Shown in pieces: positions 12,401-23,917 of a DNA stretch of 64,000 nt (positions within the stretch are counted from its first letter, which is position 1; each line of letters opens with the position of its first letter). Source of the stretch: Edolisoma coerulescens (Eukaryota; Chordata; Aves; Passeriformes; Campephagidae); NCBI GenBank assembly GCA_013397115.1, contig VWZW01006249.1, forward strand, positions 802,397-866,396, read 5' to 3'. The notes under the pieces were generated by a model that saw only the letters and a list, made by a program, of their open reading frames with translations, ran no database searches and was not told the DNA's origin. A program made the translations under genes and the position numbers.

Positions 12401-15400
12401 CTCCTGGGCACGGAGATGTGATCCCTGTGTTGCATTCCTCTCTGGACACGGAGCTAGTTTCAGTTTGGGGGCAAAATATCTGTGTCCTGTTGCCTTTGAT
12501 TTCAATTAACATGTTGCATTTTTATGCTTAGAACTGGTTTTGCATAAAAAACCATCCTTGGCACATATGTGGTTAGAAGTACCCCAGACAATGATCTACT
12601 TTCACAAAAGTTCCCAAACAAAGCGGCAACTGTGGGACGGTGCTGACAAAGTCATCTTTGTAATGCTTTTTAAAAAAAAGATAGAAGATCATGTGAGAAG
12701 CACAAACAGAAGAAATTTGAGAAACCCAACATTACACTTCACAATTCTCTGTGTCTTCACAAAATCTAATGTTTCATTTTCAACTTAATGACATTATGTT
12801 CTGGAGCATACATTAATCCAGCTCAAACAAAATCCCCAGTTCTTACAAAGTTAACATTTATAATAAAGGTGTGATGGGACCCTGAGTTTTTATATTATTT
12901 TTCCTTGAAGTGAGCACCATAATCACAGCAAAAGCTTAGGGTGTGTCTGATCATATACTGAACAATCAGTTTTTACATAGAAAGAAAACCCAGAGAAAGA
13001 CAGATTAGTAATAAAAGTGATGTGTAAACAACCCTCTCTGCCTTTGTCCTCATCAGCTTTGCAGCATGCAATCAGCAATTTTGTTTTCTATTGAGTGACA
13101 TGTTTTCAAAAGAAAATACATTGTTCACTAACATACAACAACTATAAAACAACAAAAAGATACAGCTTTTCCAGAAATACCTTCCATTGTGAACACTCTG
13201 AGCTGCACAAAAAAAAAAAAAAAAAATCTGTGCATGTACATAAAAACATGATCCCACTAGCAGCATGGGGAGCCATTCTCAGATGTAGTGAAGAATGAAG
13301 TGGGTAAAGAGGCTCTGCTCAAAAACTAGTGTGCAATAATGTTCCTTCACACCTGAATCTATCAGTTTTGTCTAGAAGGTGACTGGAAGAATGACCAGAT
13401 AGAAGAGTTTTGGACATTCAAATGTAGCTGACAGTATCTGTATGCACATGCCCTAAATGTATGTTGGGTTTTTTTTTTCATCATTTACAAAATATCAAAC
13501 TGATGACTTCTTAGGCATTTTTCATGCTGACAATACTCAGTTCAGACTTTCCTAAACAGTGTTGTTCTAGGAACTCACCAGACCCTGAAGCATTAATGAC
13601 ATTGTTAACAGATGTGTTTTAAGCACAACATATCATTATGCAGTCAAGGAAAGTTTGTCAGTCATCTGTTTTGCAGGGCAATTTTCCAGCTGATCAGAGA
13701 AACAGCCTGACCACATTGCATAAGGTCTTTGATCTCTATCATACTTCTCTAGTCATGCCCAGTCACAAGGACTTGTCTGGTCACTAGACAGAGGGCTTGC
13801 CAGAAATTCTGACAATTAAACTTCAGAAAAGCTGAAATATTTCCCATGGAAGAATGTTTATCCCAAAAAGAAACTCAACACTGATTGATTACCTTTCTCT
13901 CCATCCTTTAAATAAAGCAACAGGGCCTCAAACTCTAACAGACTACACAGCAAAACAAGAACCAGAAAAAATGATAATGTTTTAATTTCAACAAATTTGT
14001 TTGAAAACTAAAATGGAATTCCCATCAACTTTCTGCTCTGAAAGGCAAAATTTTTTGCCTAAGAAATCTGTTGATTCGTTGACCATTCATTTTGTCACTT
14101 TTTGCAAAATCTTCCTTTCTGCAGTGTATCATTATCAGTTCAAGATCCACATCATCAATGAAATCCAAGGCAAGCCAATAGACCCAACTTTTACCATGTC
14201 TCTGGCAGGGACTAAGGAGGATGCTAAAAACCTGCACATCCCACTGTGAGTATTGTATCATGTCATTGTGCATGTGACTAAAGATGCCAATCTGTAATGG
14301 CATACCACATTGGTAACCATGCTATGAGTGAAATGATTTAGTACAGCAAAGTGAACATGAACTGGAAATTGTCCTCTCTTCAGTCATACTCCCTGAAAGT
14401 CCCAAGTTCTTACAATGATCATACAGTTTGTGCAGAAAAAAAATCATTATAAAACAAACAGTAAATTTGGAAATTTTTCTGTCCACTTACTTTGGTCCAT
14501 CCCATGGCTAAGACATCAGTGAGGGAAGTGTCATCAATTAAAACACAAATGAAAAAATCAGCTGTAATTGAGATAAAGAATTTTGGGTATTTATCATGAT
14601 GGACACTAACTGTATTAACGAAAGCAAAGGCAACAGTGTGGGTCAGCATCTGCTCTAGGAGGAAAAAGTCGTAACAGAGATGCTATTATGGGATGCCTTT
14701 TCTTTTGCTGTCAGAAACCACCACTGCTTCATCAGCTGCTCAAGCTTCCCCCACTTCTGCTTCTTTCCTAGCATGTTGTCATACTGCACCACTTTTTTGC
14801 ACCTGGAGGAAGAACATTCTCGAGACATTAATGTTTTGTCCTGGAGAAGGAAACATAGTTCTTTCTCTGGTTTTAAGGGGGAAAAATCCTATTTTTTTCA
14901 CTTTAATTCATAATAATTAAGACAGCATTATTCTCATCTTGCTTTCTGTAGAGTTGAAGGTATTACTGGCAATAAAACCTACTCCTTTCTCATCACCCTG
15001 GACACTGATATCGGTGACCTAATAATGATCAAGTTCAAATGGGAAGGAACTCCAGTTTGGGAAAATATCTGGGACACATTTCAAACCATAATACCATGGA
15101 CAAAAGGCACCCGTCGACCAGGACTTATAGTGAAGGCAATAAGAGTGAAAGCAGGGGAAACACAGCAAAAGTAAGTGTAACGAGAACACTCACTAACACC
15201 ACAGGTGTTTGGCACACAGCTTACTCCAGTTCAAAGACAAGCATCCGAGTCCCAGCAGTCACACCAATAAATTTCAATGAAACAAGATACTATGCAAGAT
15301 AAATATTGATTCCAACATTAACATCATGAAATATTCAGATTCCTACTTAGAAAAAATATGCCAAATCTTAATTATTTGACTTTCAACACCTAATTTCTAG

Positions 15401-17392
15401 AGAAACTCAGCATCACCATTCTTGAAAATACTCATTAGAAGGATCATGTGCTGTACTACACAGTCCTCTGATTCTTTTTAGTTCTTTCCCCTGTTTATTG
15501 CTTTGAAACTGGATCACCAAGTCTGAGCAGCCTTGTTCTCTACATACAGCAATGCTAACACCACATTTGAAACTGCCTACTCATACAGAGAAATTTCAGC
15601 CAGAAGACAGAATAAAAAAATTTATAATGATTCCCACTGCTTTAATCCTTTGTGAAATTTTAACTGAGCAGTGTAATTAAGGTTAATGAGAAAAGCACAC
15701 CTTACCTTGTAACTGAGGTTCAGTCTTAGAAGGCAATTTTTCCTTGGTACATTCCCTTTCTTACCACCACAACTAGTGCAGACTTCCTGTGGAACAACTC
15801 TTATTGGCAGAGCTGCATCTCCTTAATATTGACACAAAAAACAAATTAGACAATTTAAAGAGATATTTCATAAGACAATCTGTGTGTGCTGAGGGGCAGA
15901 GGAAGGATCATATTCTCTTAGGTTTAATCCTCCTGAAAATGTATTTTGGAGGTATTTTCCTAACCTGGCACTTGGCATGTGCTCCTGCCATTAAAATAAA
16001 AGGAGATTCTGTAACATCTCCTGCTATTTTAAAAGCCATGATCCGAAATCAGTACTGACCTAGCTGGCAAAGAAAATTAAAGCAAAGCATTGCAAACTAG
16101 GGAGCTCTGTTTGGCTACAGGTTCCTGTATCTTGAGAAAAAAGGTATGAAGATGAAAAGTCATTTTCCTAACCAGGAAACTCTTGTCCAATGCAGCTGTG
16201 CCAGTAACCTGGCACAAGCCAATTACCACTGATGTACTACTTTCCTTACCTAGGAAAGGGGGGTACTTATTTTACTGACAAAAAATTATGCTGTTATCTT
16301 CAGGTACCTAATGCTCCTTAGAAGTTTTTTCTGCTGCAAGTGGAAGCAGTTTGTGCCAAGCTTTTAGTGGGCACTGATTATGTGCTGGGTTTTGTTCTTT
16401 GCAATCTGGGCAGTGATGTTCAGTTACCACTGAAATACTGCATTAATGTTTAGGGGAGGAATGAAAGATTATTAGGTGGTTCTAAAAGGAGAAACAAAGG
16501 ACACTCAAGGAGAAGTATTTTCTTCAAAGAAAAAAGGTCTGTAGATTTCTGTCTTCCTCAGAAGACCAAACATCGTGTATTGCAGAATTAGCCATTTTGG
16601 AAATTCAATAATTAAAAAAGGTAGTAAACACAAAATATATTTTGACTTCTCTTGTGCTTTTAACAATTGACAGTATTTTATCTCCAGGCATCTCTGCCTC
16701 TTGATGCTTGTGATCTTTGTACACATGATGAAAGTTCCTTTGTTAGATTATCTTATGGTAAACACTTGAGATGTAACAGCATAAACTTAAAAAGCAGTTA
16801 ACAAACAGACCATTATGAGCAATAAAATACCAGATTCCAACATATCTGGTTTCAAATATTTCTGTAGCACATGTAGTTGCTGACGTTAGCATCCTACATA
16901 GCTGATTTTTAGCAACCTCCCAGCTACATACCATAATCCAGCAGCCCAAATAGTGCAGCCGTGGTGGTAACAGAGTTGAAACAATGTCAATGCCCCACTG
17001 ACAGTAAAGCCCAAGTGACTGTGAGGGTGTGCTGTGGAGAACAGGCACAGTGACACCAGGGAGACAGAGACACGATATACTCCGTACCCAGGAGCTGCCT
17101 GCTCCTCTTCTCCTCTGTACCTGTGGTCTGGCAGGCAGATATATCTCTGTCCTCACAAGCCTATAAAAACAGTAAGATACCTTCCTGTAAAAGACGGGAT
17201 AAAGAACTGGCTAAAGAATGGGAGATTCTAACTAACATTGTGCTTTCTAACCAGCATCATGCTCACATGCTGTCTTTTCTTTCCAGAAAAACATTTTGCC
17301 CCCAAAACATTGACAACATTCACCTTCATCCATCCCAAGAGAAGACATTTGTGAGGTGTGAAGATCGCTTCCAGAAGCAAAACAGAAAATGA
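3241..17392 (+). CDS. LIPC: Hepatic triacylglycerol lipase, 8 of 9 coding exons (5' partial)
   Basis: Secreted lipase that hydrolyses triglycerides and phospholipids of HDL and remnant lipoproteins, bound to heparan sulphate on liver sinusoids (family knowledge). Joined exons 3241-3428, 5034-5213, 7609-7726, 8992-9225, 10632-10874, 14125-14245, 14952-15170 and 17287-17392 give 1409 bases, 468 codons plus TGA, with every phase matching. Human LIPC has 499 residues; the missing 30 or so are exon 1 with the signal peptide, left of the window. Seen: nucleophile Ser in GYSLG (7654-7656), Asp in GLDPAG (8997-8999), His in CAHERS (10658-10660), a 22-residue lid between two Cys split by the exon 5/6 junction, and a C-terminal PLAT domain in exons 7-9. 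LPL and LIPG are paralogues; the overall match and the position next to ADAM10 favour LIPC. No frameshift or stop seen, so the gene looks functional. Confidence 0.97.
3735..3827 (+). repeat. Dispersed 93-bp repeat, copy B
   Basis: Second copy of the repeat at 1750-1842, located in LIPC intron 2 about 2 kb downstream. Its last 27 bases lie inside the first unit of the 50-bp tandem duplication, so the duplication arose after this copy was in place. Confidence 0.85.
3801..3900 (+). repeat. Perfect 50-bp tandem duplication
   Basis: Units 3801-3850 and 3851-3900 are identical, each starting CCCCACATCTTTCTTACAGA and ending CTCCACAAGA. Zero differences suggests a recent event (or an assembly artefact). 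Confidence 0.95.
5034..5213 (+). CDS. LIPC: LIPC exon 3
   Basis: Acceptor TATAACAG, donor GTAAGA; 180 bases, 60 codons, phase 0 at both ends. It encodes VDGILESWIWKM, then ADWLTLAHQHYPIAVRNTR and ends with EWLE. The tract is part of the alpha/beta-hydrolase core just before the nucleophile elbow and matches human LIPC almost residue for residue from memory. Confidence 0.96.
5214..7608 (+). other. LIPC: LIPC intron 3
   Basis: No exon, repeat family or RNA gene recognised. Short open frames on both strands have no protein-family resemblance. Confidence 0.8.
7609..7726 (+). CDS. LIPC: LIPC exon 4 (catalytic serine)
   Basis: Acceptor TCTTCCAG and donor GTAAAA; 118 bases, in phase 0, out phase 1. 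It carries HLIGYSLGAHVSGFAG; the Ser codon AGC at 7654-7656 is the nucleophile in the GxSxG elbow. The exon ends KIGRIT plus the first base of the Gly codon that begins GLDPAG in the next exon. Confidence 0.97.
7727..8991 (+). other. LIPC: LIPC intron 4
   Basis: Mostly AT-rich. The last 340 bases (8,650-8,991) are less AT-rich and the final 244 are open in the frame of exon 5. No independent exon can be supported. Confidence 0.8.
8992..9225 (+). CDS. LIPC: LIPC exon 5 (catalytic aspartate, first half of lid)
   Basis: Acceptor TTATTGCAG and donor GTAAGA; 234 bases, phase 1 in and out. GLDPAGPLFEG holds the triad Asp (8997-8999). LSPDDANFVDAIHTF and FDFYPNGG are lipase-family signatures, and the exon ends inside the lid (CHILHVYNHIAQFGIT). 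The reading frame also stays open for 244 bases upstream into intron 4 (see findings); the acceptor was chosen because the human protein matches start exactly there. Confidence 0.97.
9226..10631 (+). other. LIPC: LIPC intron 5
   Basis: Nothing recognised beyond a short ATT run near 9320 and a G-run near 10,520. Confidence 0.8.
10632..10874 (+). CDS. LIPC: LIPC exon 6 (catalytic histidine, heparin-binding basic stretch)
   Basis: Acceptor TTTTTTCAG; 243 bases, phase 1 in and out. KCAHERSVHLF gives the triad His (10658-10660) and closes the 22-residue lid at its second Cys. LCLSCRKNRCNTLGY contains the conserved paired cysteines, followed by a basic stretch (KSRRLFLKTRAR) in the region linked to heparin binding. 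The donor is GTTTGT, weaker than its neighbours, but phase and protein match leave no alternative. Confidence 0.95.
11460..11985. promoter_or_regulatory. Intragenic CpG island
   Basis: About 500 bases of GC- and CpG-rich sequence inside an AT-rich intron, with sharp edges. It contains GCGCGGGCGCGGG and three near-repeats of CAGCCCCGGCC (11,800-11,832). On the - strand, G-runs at 11802-11851 could form a G-quadruplex. Overlapping long open frames on both strands (up to 187 codons) are expected from the base composition. Candidate internal promoter, enhancer or remnant of a retrocopied 5' end; I do not recognise a product. Confidence 0.55.
13209..13226 (+). repeat. A18 homopolymer
   Basis: Run of 18 A. 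No retrocopy or SINE body recognised upstream of it. Confidence 0.9.
14125..14245 (+). CDS. LIPC: LIPC exon 7 (start of PLAT domain)
   Basis: Acceptor TTTCTGCAG and donor GTGAGT; 121 bases, phase 1 in, phase 2 out. VYHYQFKIH opens the C-terminal PLAT/LH2 beta-sandwich and FTMSLAGTKED follows. The PLAT domain binds lipoprotein and heparan sulphate surfaces (family knowledge). Confidence 0.96.
14246..14951 (+). other. LIPC: LIPC intron 7
   Basis: 706 bases; nothing recognised. Confidence 0.85.
14952..15170 (+). CDS. LIPC: LIPC exon 8 (PLAT domain)
   Basis: Acceptor CTGTAG and donor GTAAGT; 219 bases, phase 2 in and out. It encodes NKTYSFLITLD (a likely N-glycosylation sequon NKT), DLIMIKFKWEG and a Trp-rich segment VWENIWDTFQTIIPW, then IRVKAGETQQ. 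This matches human LIPC closely and completes most of the PLAT fold. Confidence 0.96.
15171..17286 (+). other. LIPC: LIPC intron 8
   Basis: No exon recognised. A 137-codon open frame on the - strand (16743-17156) has no ATG at its start and no family resemblance. Confidence 0.8.
17287..17392 (+). CDS. LIPC: LIPC exon 9 (C terminus and stop)
   Basis: Acceptor TTTCCAG; 106 bases. It encodes KTFCPQNIDN, PSQEKTFVRC and a basic tail ending QKQNRK, with TGA at 17390-17392. The pattern TFC, then QEKxFVxC, is the C-terminal LIPC signature. The last ten residues are divergent from human, as usual for this tail. Confidence 0.94.
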
Positions 17393-17975
17393 GCAAGAAC
17401 ACAAAATGACAACTCCTCGCCAAAATATTCAAAATAGGATACATCTAGTAAAATGTTTTAAAAATTCACAGCTACGTCAAATATCCCAGCAGTTTCAGAG
17501 ATGGTGAAAAAATACATAGAGGTATTTAGTTTTTGTGATCCAACAGTAAGCTGAAATAGGCACTTTGTTCATCTAGGAGCATACTCTCCTATGAAAATGA
17601 TCAATGAGCAGCTTCATCAAGGCAACTGTCAATTTTCAACTGCTAAAGTCTGAAAAAAAATCTGCTCACCAGAAATAAAAATATAATTTGACAAAATCAT
17701 TGCCATAAGCCTTTGAAAAACTTAATTTTGTCAGATTTAAGGGAAAAAAAGAAACTTCATTTCCCAGTAAATACTTTGAAACATTAATAGCTACTACTAT
17801 CAGTTAAAACTTTCCTAAATTATTTCCTAATGAAGGGAGAGTTAAATAGTTCATAAAAGAAAATATTACCAAATATATATAAAAATAAAGAATGCTTGAG
17901 CCGTAATAACCATACGGAAACCCCAAGAATAGTATCATCTAAGAATTCTGTAATAAACTCTGTTCTCTTTGAAAA
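17393..17975 (+). other. LIPC: LIPC 3'UTR (inferred end)
   Basis: AT-rich stretch after the LIPC stop. AATAAA motifs occur at 17674, 17884 and 17952. The last is followed by a T/G-rich stretch (TGTTCTCTTTG), so I place the cleavage site at about 17,970. Only inference; no transcript evidence. Confidence 0.5.
17952..17957 (+). terminator. Candidate LIPC poly(A) signal
   Basis: AATAAA with a T/G-rich element within 20 bases downstream, 560 bases after the stop codon. Alternatives are AATAAA at 17674 and 17884. Confidence 0.45.
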
Positions 17976-20900
17976 TGCTTTGCCATTTAACTATTTTAAT
18001 TAAAAAATGATTTAAATTACTAGCAATTTAATTATTTGAATGATGCTTACTATATTATATAAAATTCTAGCACAACTAAGTTCAGTTAATTTTTGCATTT
18101 AAATCATATTTATCTGTTCAGGTGAGGTCTGAGATTTTTAGATCCTAAACCTCTGTATACCAGATTTTGGCATGGCTTGAAACTGCCAGAATAAATGAAA
18201 ATGATGAAATCTTCAAACAGCTTCAGAGCATAAAAACAAACTTTATAAGGTCAAACATACACAATTCCATTGTTTTCTATGTCAGAATATAAACAACAAA
18301 AAGAAACATTATTGTCTCAGATCGTTTTTATTCTATGGTTTCTGCATACTGAAACAGAAATCAATATATATGTATTAATTTGTCACTTTAATGCTAAGCA
18401 CAAGATTCATTAAAAATTGGCTTGAACTCTGAATTTTGAATGTAATTTGTGTTAAATATTCTCTTCATGGTAAAAAAATGTGCAAGAAAGCACTAAGACC
18501 TGGAGCAAAGCATATTTTTTCATAGCAAGATATTGCAGGGAATTTCGAATCAAAATATCCGGATGTTATCAGGGATAAAGTGGGATTTATTTAGACAGCT
18601 CAACATACGAACAAGTTGAGCAGATCCTGTAAGCAGTGAAAAGTGATCAGATGTTGAATGCAGGCATCTCTGCCAACCATTCAGAATATTAACTTCTAAC
18701 TTTCACAACCTGTTTGCAACAGCTACTATCCCTTTAAACAAACAGGCATATTCAACACAGAATCAGAAAGGCTCACAAACTACAACGGGAACTGAAGCAT
18801 ACTTAGATCTCAAATGAGAATTGTTGTCCTTCCTGAGGTGTACATTCCAGAAGCTGTTCCAATATTTAAAATGGCTCCTAGGAGTAGCATCTTGATAAAT
18901 ATTTATATATTTAAATACAAATTCCATGCAAAAGAATCCTTAGTTCCTCACTGAAAACAAAGGTTTGTGCTCTGAAAGATTTTGTTCAATGAAGCAAACT
19001 GGTTTTTTAAACACAAAAGTATTTCTACCTTCAGTGTCAAAAATTACAATTTAAATTATTAATTTCATGCTTCAGGTTGCTACCCAAGTATTTAAATTTT
19101 GCAACATAATTACCTTATGAGAGCTCTATAATATGTTCTGTGTTTGTGTAAGAATCAATTGCTTAAATACAATAGCTGAGTCAAATCAGGAGCATACACA
19201 GGAAATTTCAGCCTAAAGTATCTGAGAGAGTTAGGTAAGCATCAAGGCCTTTTCTTGGTTGTTTTTTTACATTTGTAGTAGCTATAATCCACTGGAGAGA
19301 CGGAATTGCTAGAGAGACCCACTGACAGCATTTTTAGGGGCCTAAGGTTACAATGGCCCATGTCCTGCACAATGACAGACAAGGAACAAATGACAATGTG
19401 GTCATTTTAGTTTTCCAAAGCACAATGAAAAATGAGAGTAAACAGAGAGAGAAGTATGTGTGGCTAACTAAAAATTAGGCATCTTTCCAGATTGTTTCTA
19501 GAATTCAACTGTTGCTTCGGCAAAAAGCTAAAGACCTGCCACTTACTTCTGTTTCAGGGTTTTCTTTTTTTATAAAACACTGGTCTATCTAGAGAATAAT
19601 TTAAATGCTGTCACTGCAATTGCATTTACATCAGTTATCACCAACTTTCTAAGCTATGAATTTTGTAAGCTTCCTGAACCAAATCCTACCCCTACTCCTC
19701 AAAAAAAGCTTTTTTCAGAAGATATTGAAGGATGACAGAGCAAGAGACAAAGGATAAAAAGAATTGGGCTGTACTTCTCCTCCACTACAGAAACTACACT
19801 CTTAGAAACATTTCAGACATCAAAATTGGCATTTCTTGCAAATTACTATCACTTACTTGGTAAGAAGGCTGATAAAGATATCTAAACTTCAGGAGAAATA
19901 GGCATTACTTCAGGAAAAGCAGGTGGGAAAAAGGTCAGAGGTGTCCACAGTGTGCTGAAACTCAAGAAATGGGGATACTGCAGTTGGATGACTTTTTCTG
20001 GTTTTCATGAAAAAACATTCTCCTGTTCAACTGAGAGAAGCTGGTATAGCCTCAGATAAGACAATTTGAAAGCTTTTAAAAATAGGAAAATTAAAAGAAC
20101 ATTCAGTATTTGAACTCTTGCAGATATGAAGATACTTTTTCTGATGCCATTTTTCACAAATCCTATATCCAAATTCTGTCCCTCTGCTCTGACAGCCATT
20201 ACAGTAATTTCTGACATAAAAGTGAAATAAAGCCCAAGCTGCAATATATTCAGAGTCTCACCATGCCTGAACATAAAATTGAAGTCATACCTAAATTTCA
20301 AGTGCCTATAGTGGTGCCTTACTTTGTGCTCATTGGAATTACTCCTGTCTCACTCCATACAGCTGACTTGAGACCTTGCAAGCCACCAGGTGCCTACCCC
20401 TGTCAGAGCATGCACAGCTCAGAATGACAGAATGGCTGCTGTCCTTTTCATCACCTCTCTGTAATAATGAACCTCCAATATTCAGAAATAAAAACCTCTT
20501 CCTTCCTTTTTGTCTTTTTCCTGAAAGAAATATTGGAACACTAATTAAAACCCAAATTACATCAATGACTTACAGATGGTATAAAGTTTCATTGCTTAAG
20601 AGGACTTCGATGCCCTTGTCATGCTCACACCATTCTAACTACACTGTATATGCTTCTACACCAGAGGTGAATGCATACATTTAATGCCTAAAACGTTAAG
20701 AAATGCAAGATGAATAAATGAATAGGTACAAATAAGCATTATTATGTCAAATATTAGCTGGAAAAATTATGTACTGATTTGTTTCACCTGTATTTTAAAA
20801 TATACATGAAACTTGTATTTGAGCAGCTTAGGCATTATTTCCACCCCTCTGGTCTGTGTTCCTACACAGAGATTTAAACACAACCACCACCACCTCTATT

Positions 20901-21639
20901 TGGCACCTATGATGAGGATTTGCAGAAGGGCTCTGCTCCAAGGGATTTTCTTTTAATGCCCTTTGCACAGACAGTGCTATTTAGCTACAGGGAGAAGCAC
21001 TTCTATAAAAAGTCCTGGGGGGTGGTGGGGGAGGCATTGTGAGGAAGGAACTCTGCGTATGCTTTGATAACATCAAAGTCCACCCTGCTCACTTCGGGAA
21101 ACAGATGTCTGAGCAGGCCACTCTCAACAAACAGCCCTGAGAATGGCTGGACCTGGCTTTTAAAAGCCATCTTATCACTTAAATCAACCACGCAACACAC
21201 AAAAAAAGCCAGAGACCCAGCTCAGTAGTTTTAAAACGCCTTGCAAAAAGCACGTTTGCTCCTTCTGTAAGTCTCGTGTATTCAGAGTACTGCACATGAA
21301 TTCCAATATTCCTCTCCAAATATATTTCCAAAGGTATCAATCAGTAACTGTGGTGCCAGGCTTGAACATTCCACCAGCAACTAGTTTTCATTTTGAAGGT
21401 CAGAGAAGTTTTATTCCTGTGATCATGTAAGTAATTTAAAATTTCATGGCTTTCCCTAAACAGGTTACACAAACACGTTTATTCTTACATAACCACATGA
21501 AGTTAAAATTGAGAGGGGCACTTTGAGAGAGACAGTGCAATTACATTTTGGCATGACAGTGAAAGCCAAAAATTAAGCAAAGTGGAATCTGTGTATTCCT
21601 CTTTGCTCTCAGGGTTCAACAAGTAAATGGATCTTCAGA
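17976..21639. other. Intergenic spacer between convergent LIPC and ADAM10
   Basis: About 3.7 kb of AT-rich DNA between the inferred 3' ends. No gene, RNA or classified repeat recognised. A 65-codon - strand open frame at 21003-21200 lies in the margin near the ADAM10 3' end; its codon content is unremarkable. Confidence 0.6.
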
Positions 21640-21659
21640 AGATGATTTCATCAAGTCTA

Positions 21660-21665
21660 TTTATT
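21660..21665 (-). terminator. Candidate ADAM10 poly(A) signal (distal of pair)
   Basis: AATAAA on the - strand (TTTATT on +). Either this or 21712-21717 could be the main signal. Confidence 0.45.
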
Positions 21666-21711
21666 AATGCATTTCAAGTTTCAAAAAACCTTACATATCT
21701 TTGCACAATAC

Positions 21712-21717
21712 TTTATT
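21712..21717 (-). terminator. Candidate ADAM10 poly(A) signal (proximal of pair)
   Basis: AATAAA on the - strand, about 2.1 kb after the stop. A second AATAAA follows about 50 bases further at 21660-21665. Confidence 0.5.
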
Positions 21718-23822
21718 TTTTGCATTTTTTAGTAAAAATTTTCAAAGTGAACAAAAAAGAGACTGTATAAAACACAGTGGACATGAAATTGACAGTAGTA
21801 TTTCTGTTTCATTGTCTTGAACTTTCTTTCAGCTTTACCACATCTTGACTTGCAGTGGAGAGTTCAGTGCACATTTCTGTTTTCAAAAAACATTTAACTT
21901 AGACTCAAAATAAAATAGGGTGGCATTTGTCTGCCAAAATCCTACCACAGGATAACATTACAGGCAAAAAATTTACATGTTCCAAAGTCTACCACACTCA
22001 AGAAGTTACTAAGAACTCTTGCTGAATAAAAGTCACCATTTTAGAAATGCAAACCCACTTCCAATCTTTGCACAGTCTTAAAACAAATGTATTTAAAATG
22101 ACTTAAAAGCAACTACATACACTTCTAACTAGTTAAGATCATTTAGAATTATTTATATAGTCTATTGGACTTGGGGTTTCATGTACAAAATTTGTCTCTA
22201 AACCATGTACAAAAAGCTGTATTTTGAAAAAGTTACCACATACTGTACAAGTTTACAAGGAAGAGATCCCATTATATTCTGTAACATTTTTGGCCTTGCT
22301 GGCTTGCGTCACATTATGAGAATGATTGTGTAAACCTTATACTCTTAAAAAACAAAACAAAACCAAAAAAAAAACCAAACAAAGGAAGCCTGTCCAACCC
22401 TTAGTAAATTTTCTCCTAAGCAAAGCCAGGAAAATTATAGCCATTTGCATCTCTAATTAGCTTGGTGCTTTTGGAAAACAAGCAATAAATACATCACAAG
22501 CTTAAACATTTTGTAATGCCCCCTTTCATCTCCTGCATAGCAGTAAGCACCTTAAGACATCTTTTATTTCATCTTCAAAAATGCCAATTATTTACATTCG
22601 TAATAAAAACTCTGGAATGGGACATTGTGCTGTTGAACTTCACTACTGATATAAATGTGGGGAAACTGGTAGTCCTAACTACAGTTTTAACTCTGCCGCA
22701 GTAGCCAGGCAAATCACTCTACTTTAGTGGTTATCAGTCAACAGTATCATGCTGAAAAGTTATCCAAACACTTGATAAATTAAAAAAGAAAATAAAAAAC
22801 TACAGCTTTTCTTTCTTTCCACATCCCTTAGAACACGAACTTGATTACCAAACTGTAAGAACATCCGAACAGCCCAAATAAAGTGGTTGCAATTTTTAAA
22901 ACAAGTTGAATAACAGGCAGAATTTTCTAATAAAGCATGGAAATATTTGATCTAACTATTCATTATTTCACTGAATAATCAGACAAATTAAAAATATTTA
23001 CGCTGAGCTACAAGGAAGACACTTACGTAAAACATTTTTGAAACATTCTGACATTTGCAAAGTTTGCAGAACACCAGTTAAATCTCTCTAAGACCATCCA
23101 GTCTTGTATGCTGTGTCTTAGCAGCTGTTGGATAAAAGATGAAATGAGTGCTTGAAACAACTTTGATAATGATAAAAAAGTGTGATTGGATTCAAAATTG
23201 CTGTGTAAAGCATCACAGGACCCTTGACCACTACACACCATCATCCTCTGTTATCCTGAGTATGTCAATTAAACAGTAATTTCTTCATTAATAGCGGAAA
23301 AGTTTTATAATACAAAGAAACATCCATATTGCAATTCTCTTGTTTACAATTGCACACAAGTACGGGTGTACGTTAGAAATACATGTCTGCATATAACAAT
23401 GTATATACATTGACAAGTAATGTCTCCAATGCTGAGGTGGTCTAGCTTCCTAGCCTTGTCTGGCAGTTGAAAAATATATATTTTTCCTCAATTCTTGAGT
23501 AAAAGTTTTACTACAGCCATATTTGCCTGCAAGTGAAGAAAATGCAGCAATGAAGAGCACAGAAGGGGGAAAGAATCATGATATGCTAGGACTTTGTGCC
23601 ACTAAATTAAAAATATTCAAGAAAAACACTTTTCTTCTTTTTGAGCTGGAAGATTCTCTCATTAAAAATTAACCACTTCCACTTGGTTTGAGGGCATATC
23701 ATGCTTTTTTTTTTCCTCTTCAATTTTTGAGAGTTAGACTGGGGACAATGACTTAATAGGTTTTCTTTGGAGTGAGTTTTCCCATTGTAGGCACTAGGAA
23801 GAACCAAGGCAAAAAGCTGCAG

Positions 23823-23917
23823 TCAGCGTCTCATATGTCCCATCTGATAACTCTCTCGGGGCCTTTGCCGCTGAGGGGGCTGAGTGGTTTGGGGTGGTCT
23901 CCTCCTTTTTAAAGTGC
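23823..23917 (-). CDS. ADAM10: ADAM10 exon 16 (cytoplasmic tail and stop)
   Basis: Acceptor GAAACAG; 95 coding bases, then 3'UTR. It encodes LKRRRPPQTTQPPQRQRPR and ends ESYQMGHMRR with TGA at 23823-23825. The RRRPP and PxxP stretches are the known SH3-binding and ER-retention region of this tail (family knowledge). Confidence 0.97.

Larger units (their letters stand above)
10875..14124 (+). other. LIPC: LIPC intron 6
   Basis: Largest LIPC intron fully inside the window. It holds an isolated CpG-rich island (11,460-11,985) and an 18-base A-run at 13209-13226. The rest is plain AT-rich DNA. Confidence 0.8.
21640..23822 (-). other. ADAM10: ADAM10 3'UTR (inferred extent about 2.2 kb)
   Basis: Sequence downstream of the ADAM10 stop on the - strand. 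The first 600 bases resemble what I remember of the mammalian ADAM10 3'UTR (for example CTTGGTTCTTCCTAGTGCC near 23,800), which would be strong non-coding conservation. The end is set by AATAAA motifs on the - strand at 21712-21717 and 21660-21665. A third at 22563-22568 could give a shorter form. It contains A/T-rich stretches typical of post-transcriptional control; no individual microRNA site is claimed. Confidence 0.65.

Noticed and set aside
16743..17156. 137-codon - strand open frame in LIPC intron 8
   Set aside because: Starts with GTG, not ATG, has no family resemblance and no splice context; most likely chance.
21003..21200. 65-codon - strand frame downstream of the ADAM10 poly(A) signals
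   Set aside because: Short, no family match, no promoter or splice context.
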